The position numbers were made by a program, and so were the translations under genes. Shown in pieces: positions 18,382-29,313 of a DNA stretch of 64,000 bases. Source of the DNA: Alphaproteobacteria bacterium (GTDB lineage Bacteria > Pseudomonadota > Alphaproteobacteria > Paracaedibacterales > VGCI01); assembly GCA_016870095.1 (NCBI GenBank), contig VGCI01000002.1, forward strand, positions 228,213 through 292,212. Direction: 5' to 3'. The stretch's first letter is position 1. The number at the start of each line of letters is the position of its first letter. The notes beneath the pieces are model-generated. The model saw only the letters and a list, made by a program, of their open reading frames with translations. It made no database searches and had not been told where the DNA came from.

Positions 18382-19824
18382 TTAACTCTTGTCTTTAGGG
18401 TACCACATGTGGATGGGTTTGTCATACGCTGCCATGGCGGCTTCTTTCAGTGCCTCGGAGTGCGTGGGATGAGCATGGCATGTGCGAGCAAGGTCTTCAG
18501 AAGAGGCACCCATTTCCATCGCTAAAGTTGCCTCAGCAATCATCGCCCCTGCCATTTCCCCTATAATATGAACGCCTAAAATTCGATCGGACTTATGTTC
18601 ACTCAAAATCTTAACAAACCCCGCCGTATCTCCAACAGCTTTGGCACGACTATTGGCCATAAATGGAAATTTCCCAACAGTATAGGATTTACCTTCTGCC
18701 TTCAATTCTTCTTCGGTTTTTCCAACCGTTGCGACTTCGGGAGAGGTGTAAATCACGGCCGGAATAACCCTATAATTGACATGACCCGCCTGGCCGGCAA
18801 TTCGTTCGACAACAGCAATACCTTCTTCTTCAGCTTTATGGGCCAACATCGGCCCTGGAATAACATCTCCAATCGCATAAATGCCAGGACATATGGTTTC
18901 ATAGGTAAGATGCTTAACGGGGATATAGCCTTGTTCATCAAGAGTTATGCCAACATTTGTCAACCCGAGCCCTTCTTTATGCGGACGCCGCCCCATAGCA
19001 AGCAAAACAACATCACATGTCATCACTTCGGGCTCTTCTAAAGTCTCCAAATGAGCGGGATGAAGATGAATAGCAACATCCTTTTCTCGTTTAATAATTT
19101 TGGCCACCTTATGCCCAAATTTAAAAGTCAAACCTTGAGATGTTAATGACTTATGTAAGGCGGAAGCCATCTCTCGATCCAGAGTCGGCAACGGGTGATC
19201 CAAATACTCAACAACTGTAACCCCAGCCCCCAAACGTGCCCATACAGATCCTAATTCTAAGCCGATATAACCCGCACCAATAACGACCAAGTGCTTTGGA
19301 ACTCTATCGAGATTTAAGGCGCCCGTAGAAGTCACAATACGATCTTCATCAACTTCAAAACCTTTGGGTACGAAGGGTTCGGAGCCGGTGGCAATGAGAA
19401 TATGTCGAGCATCCCAATGGGAGAAATTACCATCCATTGTTGTAATTTGAACTTTGCCAGGAGCCGTAAGATGCGCCGTACCTTGGATAAAAGTCACCCC
19501 ATTTTTATTAAATAAAAATCCAATGCCACGGGTCAGTTCATCAACAACATTTTCTTTGCGCCCTTGCATTTTTTTTAGATTTAATCGAACCCGTTCAACA
19601 TCAATGCCATGATTTTCTAAGTGATTTTTGGCTTCTGTGTATTTATGAGAAGAATGGAGTAAGGCTTTTGAGGGAATACATCCCACATTTAAACAAGTCC
19701 CTCCAGGAACACTCCGCTTGTCAACCACAGCAACTTTCATTCCCAACTGAGCTGCTCGAATCGCCGCTACATAACCCCCAGGACCAGCACCAATAACCAA
19801 TAAATCTACGGAATTTGCACTCAT
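18382..19824 (-). CDS. lpdA: dihydrolipoyl dehydrogenase (E3)
   Basis: FAD enzyme that reoxidises the lipoyl arm of 2-oxoacid dehydrogenase complexes with NAD. It has IGAGPGGYVAAIRAAQLG at the FAD site, the redox disulfide GGTCLNVGCIPSK (Cys44/Cys49), NAD-binding VIGAGYIGLELGSVWARLG, AIGDVIPGPMLAHKAEEEG and the catalytic HAHPTHSE near the C terminus. Its 480 residues are typical. It is the last gene of the TCA cluster, starting one base after the sucB stop, so it is probably dedicated to the 2-oxoglutarate complex. Confidence 0.97.
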   Translation of the reverse strand: MSANSVDLLVIGAGPGGYVAAIRAAQLGMKVAVVDKRSVPGGTCLNVGCIPSKALLHSSHKYTEAKNHLENHGIDVERVRLNLKKMQGRKENVVDELTRGIGFLFNKNGVTFIQGTAHLTAPGKVQITTMDGNFSHWDARHILIATGSEPFVPKGFEVDEDRIVTSTGALNLDRVPKHLVVIGAGYIGLELGSVWARLGAGVTVVEYLDHPLPTLDREMASALHKSLTSQGLTFKFGHKVAKIIKREKDVAIHLHPAHLETLEEPEVMTCDVVLLAMGRRPHKEGLGLTNVGITLDEQGYIPVKHLTYETICPGIYAIGDVIPGPMLAHKAEEEGIAVVERIAGQAGHVNYRVIPAVIYTSPEVATVGKTEEELKAEGKSYTVGKFPFMANSRAKAVGDTAGFVKILSEHKSDRILGVHIIGEMAGAMIAEATLAMEMGASSEDLARTCHAHPTHSEALKEAAMAAYDKPIHMWYPKDKS

Positions 19825-19825
19825 A

Positions 19826-21133
19826 TTACATATCCAACATTAGGCGTTCAGGATTTTCCAAATTTTCTTTTACCTTAACAAGAAACGTAACGGACTCTCG
19901 GCCATCTATAACACGATGATCGTAGGATAAAGCTAAATACATCATCGGTCGAATTTCCATCTTTCCCTCTATAACAATTACACGATCTTGTATTTTATGC
20001 ATGCCTAAAATACCTGTTTGAGGTGGATTCAATATGGGTGTTGCTAATAGGGAGCCAAATACACCCCCATTTGAAACAGTAAATGTGCCCCCTGTCATTT
20101 CTGCAATGGCTAATTTTCCTTCTTTGGCTTTAAGAGCCAATGCAGAAATTTCAAGTTCCAATTCAGCAAAACTTAATAAATCTGCGTTGCGCACAACGGG
20201 AACGACAAGCCCTTGAGGCGTTGAAACCGCTACACCAATATCGTAATAATTTTTATAAATGATTTCATCCCCGTCAATTTCTGAGTTGACTGCGGGGAAT
20301 TCCTTTAAGGCTTGAATACAAGCTTTTACAAAAAAAGACATCATACCCAATCGCACGCCATGTTTTTTCTCAAAAGATTCTTTAAATTCATTCCTCATGA
20401 GGGTAATGGCAGACATGTCGACTTCATTGAATGTTGTTAAAATTGCCGCCGTGTTTTGTGCATGTTTTAAACGCTCTGCAATACGTTGACGTAATCGAGA
20501 CATTTTTACACGCTCTTCACGACGAGAGGAAGTCCGGACACTTGACCCTACTGGCAAGCCCGAGGTTGAAACTGGCTTATGAACTGGGTTTGCGGTTTCC
20601 TCAGAAAAATTGAGCATATCACCTTTGGTTACACGTCCCCCTTTTCCACTCCCCGAAACATCGTTGGGATTAATATCAAGTTCTTCAGCTAGTTTACGTA
20701 CAGAAGGCGCAACACTCTCAAATGCAGGAGAATTTTGAACAGGTGACTTGATTTTTTCAGTAACTGGTGACCCTATTTGAGAAGCAGCTAGCGTTAAATC
20801 AACTTTATTCAAGCCAGATATTTTTTTCTCCAATGCTTGTTGAAGCGTCATAGATGTCCCTTCTTCTGGCTTTGCACTGGATCCTTGAGTAATCGACCCA
20901 ATGACTTCACCTACCGTCACCGTTCCGCCTTTAGGAACGTGCACTTTACTCAAAGTCCCAGTGGCGGGAGCACTGACTTCAAGAGTAACTTTGTCGGTCT
21001 CCAGCTCTACCAAAACCTCGTCAGCTGTTACCCCTTCACCTTCTGATTTCAACCATCGCGCAATCGTTGCTTCTCTTATAGATTCTCCCAACGAGGGAAC
21101 TCTAATTTCGCTTTGTTCGCTTGATGACATCAT
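19826..21133 (-). CDS. sucB: dihydrolipoyllysine succinyltransferase (E2 of 2-oxoglutarate dehydrogenase)
   Basis: Core of the 2-oxoglutarate dehydrogenase complex. Residues 10-85 form one lipoyl domain with the modified Lys48 in [14 protein letters not shown] peripheral subunit-binding domain ([20 protein letters not shown], about 145-180) and a flexible linker follow. The catalytic domain ends in [15 protein letters not shown], with the active-site His and Asp. The 435-residue length is standard. Two adjacent ATGs (21133, 21130) follow AGGGAAGAG; either may be used. It lies 28 bases after sucA and one base before lpdA. Confidence 0.96.
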   Translation of the reverse strand: MMSSSEQSEIRVPSLGESIREATIARWLKSEGEGVTADEVLVELETDKVTLEVSAPATGTLSKVHVPKGGTVTVGEVIGSITQGSSAKPEEGTSMTLQQALEKKISGLNKVDLTLAASQIGSPVTEKIKSPVQNSPAFESVAPSVRKLAEELDINPNDVSGSGKGGRVTKGDMLNFSEETANPVHKPVSTSGLPVGSSVRTSSRREERVKMSRLRQRIAERLKHAQNTAAILTTFNEVDMSAITLMRNEFKESFEKKHGVRLGMMSFFVKACIQALKEFPAVNSEIDGDEIIYKNYYDIGVAVSTPQGLVVPVVRNADLLSFAELELEISALALKAKEGKLAIAEMTGGTFTVSNGGVFGSLLATPILNPPQTGILGMHKIQDRVIVIEGKMEIRPMMYLALSYDHRVIDGRESVTFLVKVKENLENPERLMLDM

Positions 21134-21161
21134 CTCTTCCCTTTCCTTAATTAATTTTCTT

Positions 21162-24026
21162 TTATGATTCCAGTCTTATGGCTTGAGCAACCAAGTGTTC
21201 TTGTTCTGTCAGATGTCGACTCAAAATACCTGTTGCAGGTGAAGCTGATGCGGCTCGTCCAATATATAAAGGACGAATATGTTTAGCCCCCGCTTCTATC
21301 AGTACACTTTCTAATCGTCGATCCAAAAATGTCCAGGCGCCCATGTTCATAGGTTCTTCTTGGCACCAAATTAACTGGGTTTCTTTGTACGGCAATAATA
21401 CCTCTATCAATTTCTTACGGGGGAAAGGATAGAATTGTTCTAACCGAATAATTGCGACTTCTTGTGCGTTTTGCTTTTCGCGCTCCTCCAACAAATCATA
21501 ATAAACCTTACCACTACATAACACGACGCGTTTTGCACGGTGGGGGGGGATACTAAAATCCGGAATGACCGTTTGAAAGTGGGTTTCAATATCCATGTCA
21601 CGCAAAGAGGACACAGCCTTGGCATGACGGAGCAGAGACTTGGGTGTCATGACTATCAGGGGTTTGCGGGTTTCACTGCGAATTTGGCGACGCAAAATAT
21701 GGAAAAAATTTGCAGGGGTTGTGCAATTGGCAACCCGCATATTTGATTCCGCACATAATTGTAAAAAGCGCTCTAATCGTCCCGAAGTATGCTCTGGCCC
21801 TTGTCCCTCATGTCCATGAGGTAATAACATTACCAATCCGGAAAGACGAAGCCATTTAATTTCTGCTGATGAAATAAATTGATCAATAATGACTTGAGCC
21901 CCATTCACAAAATCACCAAACTGAGCTTCCCACATTACGAGTGCATGGGGGCTGGACAAACTATACCCATAATCAAAGCCCAAGACAGATGCTTCTGCCA
22001 AAGGGCTATCGACAACTTGAAAAGGTGCTTGATCATTTTTTAGGTGATTTAAGGGAACATATCTTGCTTCTGTTTCTTGATCAATCCATACGGCATGCCG
22101 TTGGGAAAATGTCCCTCGGCTACAATCTTGACCACTCAAACGCACAGGATTGTTTTCTAATAAAAGACTTCCTATTGCCAAAGCTTCACCCGTTGCCCAG
22201 TCAATGTTGTCTCCAGATTCTATCAATTGACGTTTCATTTCCATCTGACGGGCAATGCGGGGATGTAAATTAAAGCCATCTGGAATTCGAAAATTGCCAA
22301 GTCCAATCTCCCGTAAACGATCGAGAGAAACGCCGGTTTTTGCCTCGATATCATCATCTTCTTCAATATGTTTAGGGGGTTTAATATCTGACCAAATTCC
22401 CTCCAACCAGTCTATTTTTTCAGAACTATCTTGCTGCGTTTCTTCCTTAGCCTTTTCATATTCTTTTTGCAATATTGCTTCATAGTCACTAGCAATGCGC
22501 TTCACTTCTTCTTCTGTAACTAATCCTTTAGACAGCATCTTTTGAGTGTAAATTTGGCGCGTCGTTGGATGATTGGCAATCGCTTTATACATTTTGGGCT
22601 GAGTGAAAGAGGGTTCATCAATTTCATTGTGGCCATAGCGTCGATAACAAATCATATCCACAACCACATCCTGGCAAAACTTTTTACGAAATTCTGCAGC
22701 TAATTCTGATACCCATACAACCGCTTCAGGATCATCCGCATTCACATGAAAAATTGGCGCTTGAATGGCTTTGGCTATGTCTGAACTATAGGGCGAAGAT
22801 CGTGAATGGGGTGGACTTGTTGTAAATCCAATCTGATTATTAATAATAAGATGAATTGTTCCGCCTGTTTGGTAACCCTTTAATCCTGATAATTCGAGAG
22901 TTTCAGCCACGAGACCTTGTCCGGCAAACGCTGCATCTCCGTGAATCAATAAGGCAATAACTTGATTTTTCCCCTCTTCCCCTACGCGAAATTGTTGTGC
23001 GCGAACTTTACCCAATACAACAGGATTAATGGCTTCCAAATGGGAAGGGTTAGATGTTAAGGAAAGATGAACGGGACGTCCCTCAATTTCTCGATCGCCT
23101 GAAAATCCTAGGTGATACTTCACATCGCCTGATCCATACTTTAGGCCTGAAGAGTTTTTACTATGGTTGAATTTTGCAAAAATGCTATGCATAGGCTTGC
23201 CTAAAACATTAGCCAAAATATTTAATCGACCACGATGAGCTGTTCCAAAAACAACACTTTTTACATCTTGAGAAACAACTTTTGCCAAAATGGATTCCAA
23301 GGCAGGAATCAAACTTTCCCCCCCTTCTAAACCAAATCGCTTTTCGCCCGAAAATTTTACATGTAAGAAATGCTCAAAAGCATCCGCCCGAATTAGATCT
23401 TTCAATAATTGAAGTCGCTTAACGTCTGTGATCCGATCCTCATCGGAAATATTCTCGAGTCTCTCTTGTATCCATGCTTTTTGATCAGGATCTTGAATAT
23501 GCATGAACTCAATACCAACGGTTCCACAATAGGTAGAGCGAAGACGATCCAAAATTTGCCGTAAGCTTGCCCATTCAAATCCCAAAACATTGTCGATAAA
23601 AATGGGGCGATCATAATCTTCAGGACCAAAATGGTAGGTTGCGGGATCAACTTCGGGGTGACCCATGCGCTTTTCTAATCCTAAGGGATCTAGATTGGCA
23701 ATAAGATGACCTCTCACTCGAAACGTTCGAATCATCATCAAAGCGCGCAGAGAATCAAGCATACCTTGAGTCACGTGGGGTATACTTTGTGATTCATTGG
23801 CCTGCGTTGATGGGGTCATCAAATTATCTATGCGCTTTAACCATTTGGGGGGTCGATTATCCGGAATGAGCTCATCCCTTGATCCAAGACTTTGGAAAAA
23901 TGTACGCCAATCCTCTGAAACAGAATGGGGATCTTGACGATAGGTATGGAAGAGCTCCTCTATAAAAGGCATGTTTGCCCCATATAGGAAACTATCTTGA
24001 TCCGTGGTAACTTCCATTTCTGTCAT
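21162..24026 (-). CDS. sucA: 2-oxoglutarate dehydrogenase E1 component
   Basis: ThDP-dependent decarboxylase of the TCA cycle. The 954-residue product starts with the E1o N-terminal segment ([20 protein letters not shown]) that tethers E1 to the complex. The ThDP site includes [29 protein letters not shown] and [11 protein letters not shown]; the later parts include [22 protein letters not shown] and [11 protein letters not shown]. Length and order are normal. It is read into sucB and lpdA. Upstream is the unknown exported protein 24142-24705, after 115 bases that contain no clear promoter. Confidence 0.97.
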   Translation of the reverse strand: MTEMEVTTDQDSFLYGANMPFIEELFHTYRQDPHSVSEDWRTFFQSLGSRDELIPDNRPPKWLKRIDNLMTPSTQANESQSIPHVTQGMLDSLRALMMIRTFRVRGHLIANLDPLGLEKRMGHPEVDPATYHFGPEDYDRPIFIDNVLGFEWASLRQILDRLRSTYCGTVGIEFMHIQDPDQKAWIQERLENISDEDRITDVKRLQLLKDLIRADAFEHFLHVKFSGEKRFGLEGGESLIPALESILAKVVSQDVKSVVFGTAHRGRLNILANVLGKPMHSIFAKFNHSKNSSGLKYGSGDVKYHLGFSGDREIEGRPVHLSLTSNPSHLEAINPVVLGKVRAQQFRVGEEGKNQVIALLIHGDAAFAGQGLVAETLELSGLKGYQTGGTIHLIINNQIGFTTSPPHSRSSPYSSDIAKAIQAPIFHVNADDPEAVVWVSELAAEFRKKFCQDVVVDMICYRRYGHNEIDEPSFTQPKMYKAIANHPTTRQIYTQKMLSKGLVTEEEVKRIASDYEAILQKEYEKAKEETQQDSSEKIDWLEGIWSDIKPPKHIEEDDDIEAKTGVSLDRLREIGLGNFRIPDGFNLHPRIARQMEMKRQLIESGDNIDWATGEALAIGSLLLENNPVRLSGQDCSRGTFSQRHAVWIDQETEARYVPLNHLKNDQAPFQVVDSPLAEASVLGFDYGYSLSSPHALVMWEAQFGDFVNGAQVIIDQFISSAEIKWLRLSGLVMLLPHGHEGQGPEHTSGRLERFLQLCAESNMRVANCTTPANFFHILRRQIRSETRKPLIVMTPKSLLRHAKAVSSLRDMDIETHFQTVIPDFSIPPHRAKRVVLCSGKVYYDLLEEREKQNAQEVAIIRLEQFYPFPRKKLIEVLLPYKETQLIWCQEEPMNMGAWTFLDRRLESVLIEAGAKHIRPLYIGRAASASPATGILSRHLTEQEHLVAQAIRLES

Positions 24027-24141
24027 TTTGCTTTCCGCTTATTTTAGATAGACGAGTCGACTGTAACTAGTTTACTCCTAAAAGCGTTAAGAATTGCTTG
24101 TCGAAATTAGCCGATATTAATTTGATCAATATCCTGCAAAC

Positions 24142-24705
24142 CTAAGTCTCAGCTTCAGATTTTGATTTTGATTTATTAATATCACTTTGTTTCCCTTGAT
24201 CTTTTTTCTTTTGATTTTCCATACGACTTTCCCAAGCGGGCAAACCTTGTAGATAAACCAAATGCCCCCAAGAATCCAAGCTTAAGGTGATGGCAGCACT
24301 TCGAGAGATTTTACCTTTTTTCCAAAGCTCCAAGAAGACATCTGCAACTTTTTTGTCACTATCAAAGACAATTTTTTTGTTATCTTTTAACCACATAATA
24401 ATACTTCGCGCCCAAAATCGATAAGTGAAATTTGGATTTGTCTTACCATCAAAATTTTTCCATACTTTCAAGGCTTGTTCATGAACATCTGGAGCCTCTT
24501 TTTTAACAGCAACAAGGGCATCTTCAACTGCTTTAGTAAACGCCGGATCTTGATTCTCTTGCTTTTCAACATAAGCATCAATTTCTGGCTTAAGCTTGTC
24601 GTTTCCTTTTGGCCCCACTTTATTATTTTCAATGGGGAGAGTGGCGAAAGCGTTAAGGGCAAACCCGACAAAAATACCTAATAGAATTTGCATGTTCTTT
24701 AGCAC
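24142..24705 (-). CDS. unknown exported protein between sucD and sucA
   Basis: The product has about 187 residues, a signal peptide (QILLGIFVGFALNAFA) and a mature region that is mostly helical and highly charged. A Trp-containing core (YRFWARSIIMWLKDNKK, LDSWGHLVYLQGLPAWESRM) is followed by a Lys/Ser/Glu tail. I do not recognise the family. The GTG at 24705 is chosen because AAGGAG (24719-24714) lies eight bases upstream; the longer start at 24714 would overlap that site, and ATG 24693 is an alternative. It sits inside the TCA operon, 39 bases after sucD, where related alphaproteobacteria have no such gene to my knowledge, so an inserted lineage-specific gene is likely. Confidence 0.7.
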   Translation of the reverse strand: MLKNMQILLGIFVGFALNAFATLPIENNKVGPKGNDKLKPEIDAYVEKQENQDPAFTKAVEDALVAVKKEAPDVHEQALKVWKNFDGKTNPNFTYRFWARSIIMWLKDNKKIVFDSDKKVADVFLELWKKGKISRSAAITLSLDSWGHLVYLQGLPAWESRMENQKKKDQGKQSDINKSKSKSEAET

Positions 24706-24744
24706 GACTATCACTCCTTATATTTCTGTGTTCACTAGTTTTTA

Positions 24745-25632
24745 TCAACGACCTTGCATAGTTTTCAGCATTGTACTCCCTAATTCTGCAGGAGAAATCG
24801 CAATCTGTACACCCGCTTTACGTAATGCTTCAATTTTTTCATTCGCGCTTGCTCCTGCGCCGGCAATTATGGCTCCAGCATGCCCCATTCGGCGCCCAGA
24901 AGGTGCTGTTATTCCTGCAATAAAGGAAACTACAGGTTTGCCAGATCCTTTTTTGTATTGGTGATGAATGTACTCAGCTGCTTCCTGCTCATCCTGACCA
25001 CCAATTTCCCCAATCAGTAAAATTCCAGTTGTTTCTTCATCAGCCCAAAATAATTGAAGAATATCAACAAAGTTCATGCCTTTTACAGGGTCTCCGCCAA
25101 TCCCGATACACGTTGTCTGCCCCAATCCGATAGCCGTTGTTTGAGAGACGGCCTCATAGGTTAATGTTCCCGAACGAGAGACAACACCAATTTTTCCTGG
25201 CGTATGAATTACTCCCGGCATAATGCCAATTTTACACTGATTGGGGGTAATAATTCCTGGACAATTGGGACCAATCAATCGCACGTTGGTGTCCCTTAGA
25301 GCCCTTTTTACTCGAATCATATCGAGGGTAGGTATGCCTTCCGTAATACACACTATCAACTCAATACCAGCATCTGCGGCTTCAAAAATAGCATCAGCAG
25401 CGTAACCCGCAGGAACATAGATTACGGAAGCCGTTGCCTTAGTCGCTTTAACAGCTTGACCTACGGTATCAAAAACCGGCAAACCCAAATGTTCCCTACC
25501 CCCTTTTCCTGGAGTCACACCCCCAACCAATTGCGTCCCATAGGCTAAGGCTTGTTCCGAGTGAAAGGTTCCGTGTTTGCCTGTAAATCCTTGACAAATT
25601 ACTTTGGTATCGCGGTTAACAAGAATAGTCAT
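24745..25632 (-). CDS. sucD: succinate-CoA ligase alpha subunit
   Basis: With SucC it interconverts succinyl-CoA and succinate with nucleotide phosphorylation. The 295-residue product shows the CoA-binding N-terminal domain ([19 protein letters not shown]), [10 protein letters not shown], and the phosphorylated His in [13 protein letters not shown] near residue 250. The start ATG overlaps the sucC stop by one base (TAATG), so the subunits are coupled. Confidence 0.97.
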   Translation of the reverse strand: MTILVNRDTKVICQGFTGKHGTFHSEQALAYGTQLVGGVTPGKGGREHLGLPVFDTVGQAVKATKATASVIYVPAGYAADAIFEAADAGIELIVCITEGIPTLDMIRVKRALRDTNVRLIGPNCPGIITPNQCKIGIMPGVIHTPGKIGVVSRSGTLTYEAVSQTTAIGLGQTTCIGIGGDPVKGMNFVDILQLFWADEETTGILLIGEIGGQDEQEAAEYIHHQYKKGSGKPVVSFIAGITAPSGRRMGHAGAIIAGAGASANEKIEALRKAGVQIAISPAELGSTMLKTMQGR

Positions 25633-26801
25633 TAAGCAGCCTCCCTTACTGCTTGGGCAACCTTATATGCAGCTTCTCCTAAATCATCAGCAGAAATTAT
25701 TGTGAGAGAAGAATTCTTCAAAATTAGTTTCCCTTCTTTCTCATTCGTCCCCTGAAGTCGAACAACCATAGGAACCCGTAAATGAACTTCTTTTGCTGCA
25801 GAAACGATGCCTTCAGCGATTACATCACACTGCATTATGCCACCAAATATGTTAATTAAAATGGCTTTAACGTTTGTGTCGGCTAAAATCAATTTAAAAG
25901 CTGTTGCAACTTTATCCCGGGAAGCTCCCCCCCCAACATCTAGGAAGTTTGCCGGCGAGGCACCATTCAGTTTGATAATATCCATGGTTGCCATTGCCAA
26001 ACCTGCACCATTGACCATACACCCTATATTTCCATCCAACTTGACATAACTTAAACCCTGACGATTGGCTTCTAACTCTGAAGCATCTTCTTCATCCTCA
26101 TCTCTTAATTTCTCAATCTCTGGTCGACGGAATAGACCATTATCATCAAAAGTCATTTTCGCATCCAGAGCCACCAAATCTCCTACTTTCGTTACGACCA
26201 GGGGATTAATTTCAATGAGGCTTGCATCTTCGCCACAGAAACTCTCGTATAGGTTGAGAACAAAGGCCTCCATTTGTTGAGCGGCCTGACCAGAAAGGTT
26301 AAGACCGTATGCAATTTTTCGAGCATGATATGGCTGACAACCGGACGCCGAATCAATTTGAAATGTTAATATTTTTTCAGGCGTCTTTTGAGCCACGCTC
26401 TCGATATCCATTCCCCCAGCTTCAGAAGCGACAAAAGAAAGACATTGATGCCTGCGATCCACAACCAAACTCAAATACAGTTCTTGCGCAATATCACATC
26501 CTTCTTCTATATAAAGCCGCTTAATAATTTGACCTTCAGGACCGGTTTGATGGGTTACCAAGCGAGCTCCTAACAATTTTTGTGCGGCTTGACGAACTTC
26601 ATCCAAGGAATGGCAAAGTATAACACCACCCGCTTTACCCCGTCCCCCAGCATGAATTTGGGCTTTGACTACCCACAAGGATCCCCCTAAATCTGAAACG
26701 GCTTGGGCAGATTCTTCAACAGTATTAACGACTTTCCCACGCAATACGGGTACGCCATAGCCCGCAAGGATAGATTTCGCTTGATATTCATGAATATTCA
26801 T
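25632..26801 (-). CDS. sucC: succinate-CoA ligase beta subunit
   Basis: ATP-grasp subunit carrying the nucleotide and succinate sites. It starts [18 protein letters not shown], shows [15 protein letters not shown], the metal motif IEINPLVV, and the ligase domain stretch [16 protein letters not shown]. Its 389 residues are normal. It lies 26 bases downstream of mdh and is followed by the overlapping sucD. Confidence 0.97.
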   Translation of the reverse strand: MNIHEYQAKSILAGYGVPVLRGKVVNTVEESAQAVSDLGGSLWVVKAQIHAGGRGKAGGVILCHSLDEVRQAAQKLLGARLVTHQTGPEGQIIKRLYIEEGCDIAQELYLSLVVDRRHQCLSFVASEAGGMDIESVAQKTPEKILTFQIDSASGCQPYHARKIAYGLNLSGQAAQQMEAFVLNLYESFCGEDASLIEINPLVVTKVGDLVALDAKMTFDDNGLFRRPEIEKLRDEDEEDASELEANRQGLSYVKLDGNIGCMVNGAGLAMATMDIIKLNGASPANFLDVGGGASRDKVATAFKLILADTNVKAILINIFGGIMQCDVIAEGIVSAAKEVHLRVPMVVRLQGTNEKEGKLILKNSSLTIISADDLGEAAYKVAQAVREAA

Positions 26802-26827
26802 TTCGTAAAGCCTTTTTGTATAATATC

Positions 26828-27793
<966 letters not shown>

Positions 27794-27826
27794 CTATTCC
27801 TGTTTTATTCCGATTTTAAGGTGAGG

Positions 27827-28471
27827 TTAATGACCTAAAACATCCGCCAGAAACTTCCCACCTGCTTTCAGTCCTTCTTCGTCTATGCTATGCCCCAATC
27901 CCGAACAGGTCAATGTGTGGGGATCAAAACCCAGTTTTCTCAAGTGTTCTTGAGATTCAGATAGAAACTCATAAGGCACAACTGTATCTTCATTACCATG
28001 AACAAGTAAAATTTCGGTACGTTGTCCTGTAATAGGTGTTAAAAGTACCGACGGATAAAATCCACCAGAATAGCTAATGACTCCCTTTAAGTCCGGGAGT
28101 GCAAATATCATTTCTAGAGCGATCATGCCTCCTTGGGAAAATCCGACAATGGCCAAATCAGCAGGGGTGAGATTTCGTTTTTCAAGCGCTTGAAGAATAA
28201 ATTCTTGCAAAACCGGAACAGCCTTATTCAAACCTATTCTTATCGCTTGAGGGGTGAATTCTTTCAAGCTAAACCACTGGTATCCTGCAGGATAAGCTTC
28301 CCCTATTTCCGGCGCATTGGGAGATATAAATTCAACCTCGGGCAAAATACGCGACCAGTAAGGCGCCAAACTCAAAAGGTCTTGCCCGTTGGATCCATAC
28401 CCATGACAAAAAACAACTAATTTTTTCGCCTTTTTTCCAGATAACGGCAAAAGGCTAGGTCCCTCTAGCAT
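27827..28471 (-). CDS. alpha/beta hydrolase, carboxylesterase/phospholipase family
   Basis: The 214-residue cytoplasmic serine hydrolase has VVFCHGYGSNGQDLL (oxyanion-hole region), the nucleophile in IVGFSQGGMIALEM, the acid in LVHGNEDTVVPYEF, and the His in GLGHSIDEEGL. It matches the YpfH/Est carboxylesterase and phospholipase group. The natural ester substrate is unknown. AGGGA precedes the ATG. It lies 48 bases upstream of mdh on the same strand. Confidence 0.88.
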   Translation of the reverse strand: MLEGPSLLPLSGKKAKKLVVFCHGYGSNGQDLLSLAPYWSRILPEVEFISPNAPEIGEAYPAGYQWFSLKEFTPQAIRIGLNKAVPVLQEFILQALEKRNLTPADLAIVGFSQGGMIALEMIFALPDLKGVISYSGGFYPSVLLTPITGQRTEILLVHGNEDTVVPYEFLSESQEHLRKLGFDPHTLTCSGLGHSIDEEGLKAGGKFLADVLGH

Positions 28472-28621
28472 TGCAGTCCCTTTCTAATTTTTCGAGTCCA
28501 TTATCCTGAATCTTACGCCGATAGACTTTTTCATTCAAGATCACCTAACAAGGCTTTTCAAACAATTTCAGCTCTATCCCTTTTCCAATTTTAAAATTTT
28601 ATTTTCAATTATTTAAAAGGA

Positions 28622-29179
28622 TTATCGTTGCGACCCAAAAACTTGCGTGAAATAGCGAGTTCCATTACGAACCCTTTTAATGCCAGCTCCCATTTCAGTA
28701 AAATTGGGATTTAAAATATTTTTTCGATGACCGGAAGATCTCATCCACATATGGACAACATGAGAAGAAGATTTCCTAGATTTAGCAACATTTTCCCCAA
28801 GGTCACGATATACATAACCTGACTTCTTGATACGGATGCCAAGATTTTTCCCTTTCACAGAATGAGAAAGATGATGATGACGCGCCATGTCCAACGACTG
28901 ATTTCGCGCCACATGCGCAAGCTTGCTATTCATTCTTAAAGGTTTAAGACCTTTACGAACTCTTACACGATTGGTGAGTTCCAGAAGCTTCCATTCTTCA
29001 GAGAGATAACCCCCTTTATTTTTTTGAATTGCAGATTTTACGGGATTACGAACAGCTTGCGTAACCTCTACACCTGATAAGGATAATAAAAAAATAACAA
29101 GCGAAATACTATACGACCATAGAGAAAGAAGTTTAGTGAGAAATGGTCGGTTTAACAAAGGTAAAAAATTTCTCATCAC
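28622..29179 (-). CDS. secreted CAP (SCP/PR1) domain protein
   Basis: The 185-residue product has a signal peptide or anchor around residues 15-42 and a CAP domain from about 60 to the end: ELTNRVRVRKGLKPL, ARNQSLDMARHHHLSHS, LGENVAKSRKS, MWMRSSGHRKNILNPNFTEM and TRYFTQVFG. The His and Glu residues of the CAP cavity are retained, as in YkwD-like bacterial proteins, whose function is poorly known. GTG 29179 or ATG 29176 are possible starts behind AAGG. It is a single gene with 134-150 base gaps on both sides. Confidence 0.85.
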   Translation of the reverse strand: MMRNFLPLLNRPFLTKLLSLWSYSISLVIFLLSLSGVEVTQAVRNPVKSAIQKNKGGYLSEEWKLLELTNRVRVRKGLKPLRMNSKLAHVARNQSLDMARHHHLSHSVKGKNLGIRIKKSGYVYRDLGENVAKSRKSSSHVVHMWMRSSGHRKNILNPNFTEMGAGIKRVRNGTRYFTQVFGSQR

Positions 29180-29313
29180 TATAGTGCCTTAAAGTTCTTA
29201 AAACACATTTTTTGTTGCTGTAAATCTCTTAATAGTTTACCCGCAAATATATAAATTTTCTGTTAAAATTTTTTTAAGCCCCCCTAATTCATGACCAAAA
29301 GCTTCTCCTTTCC

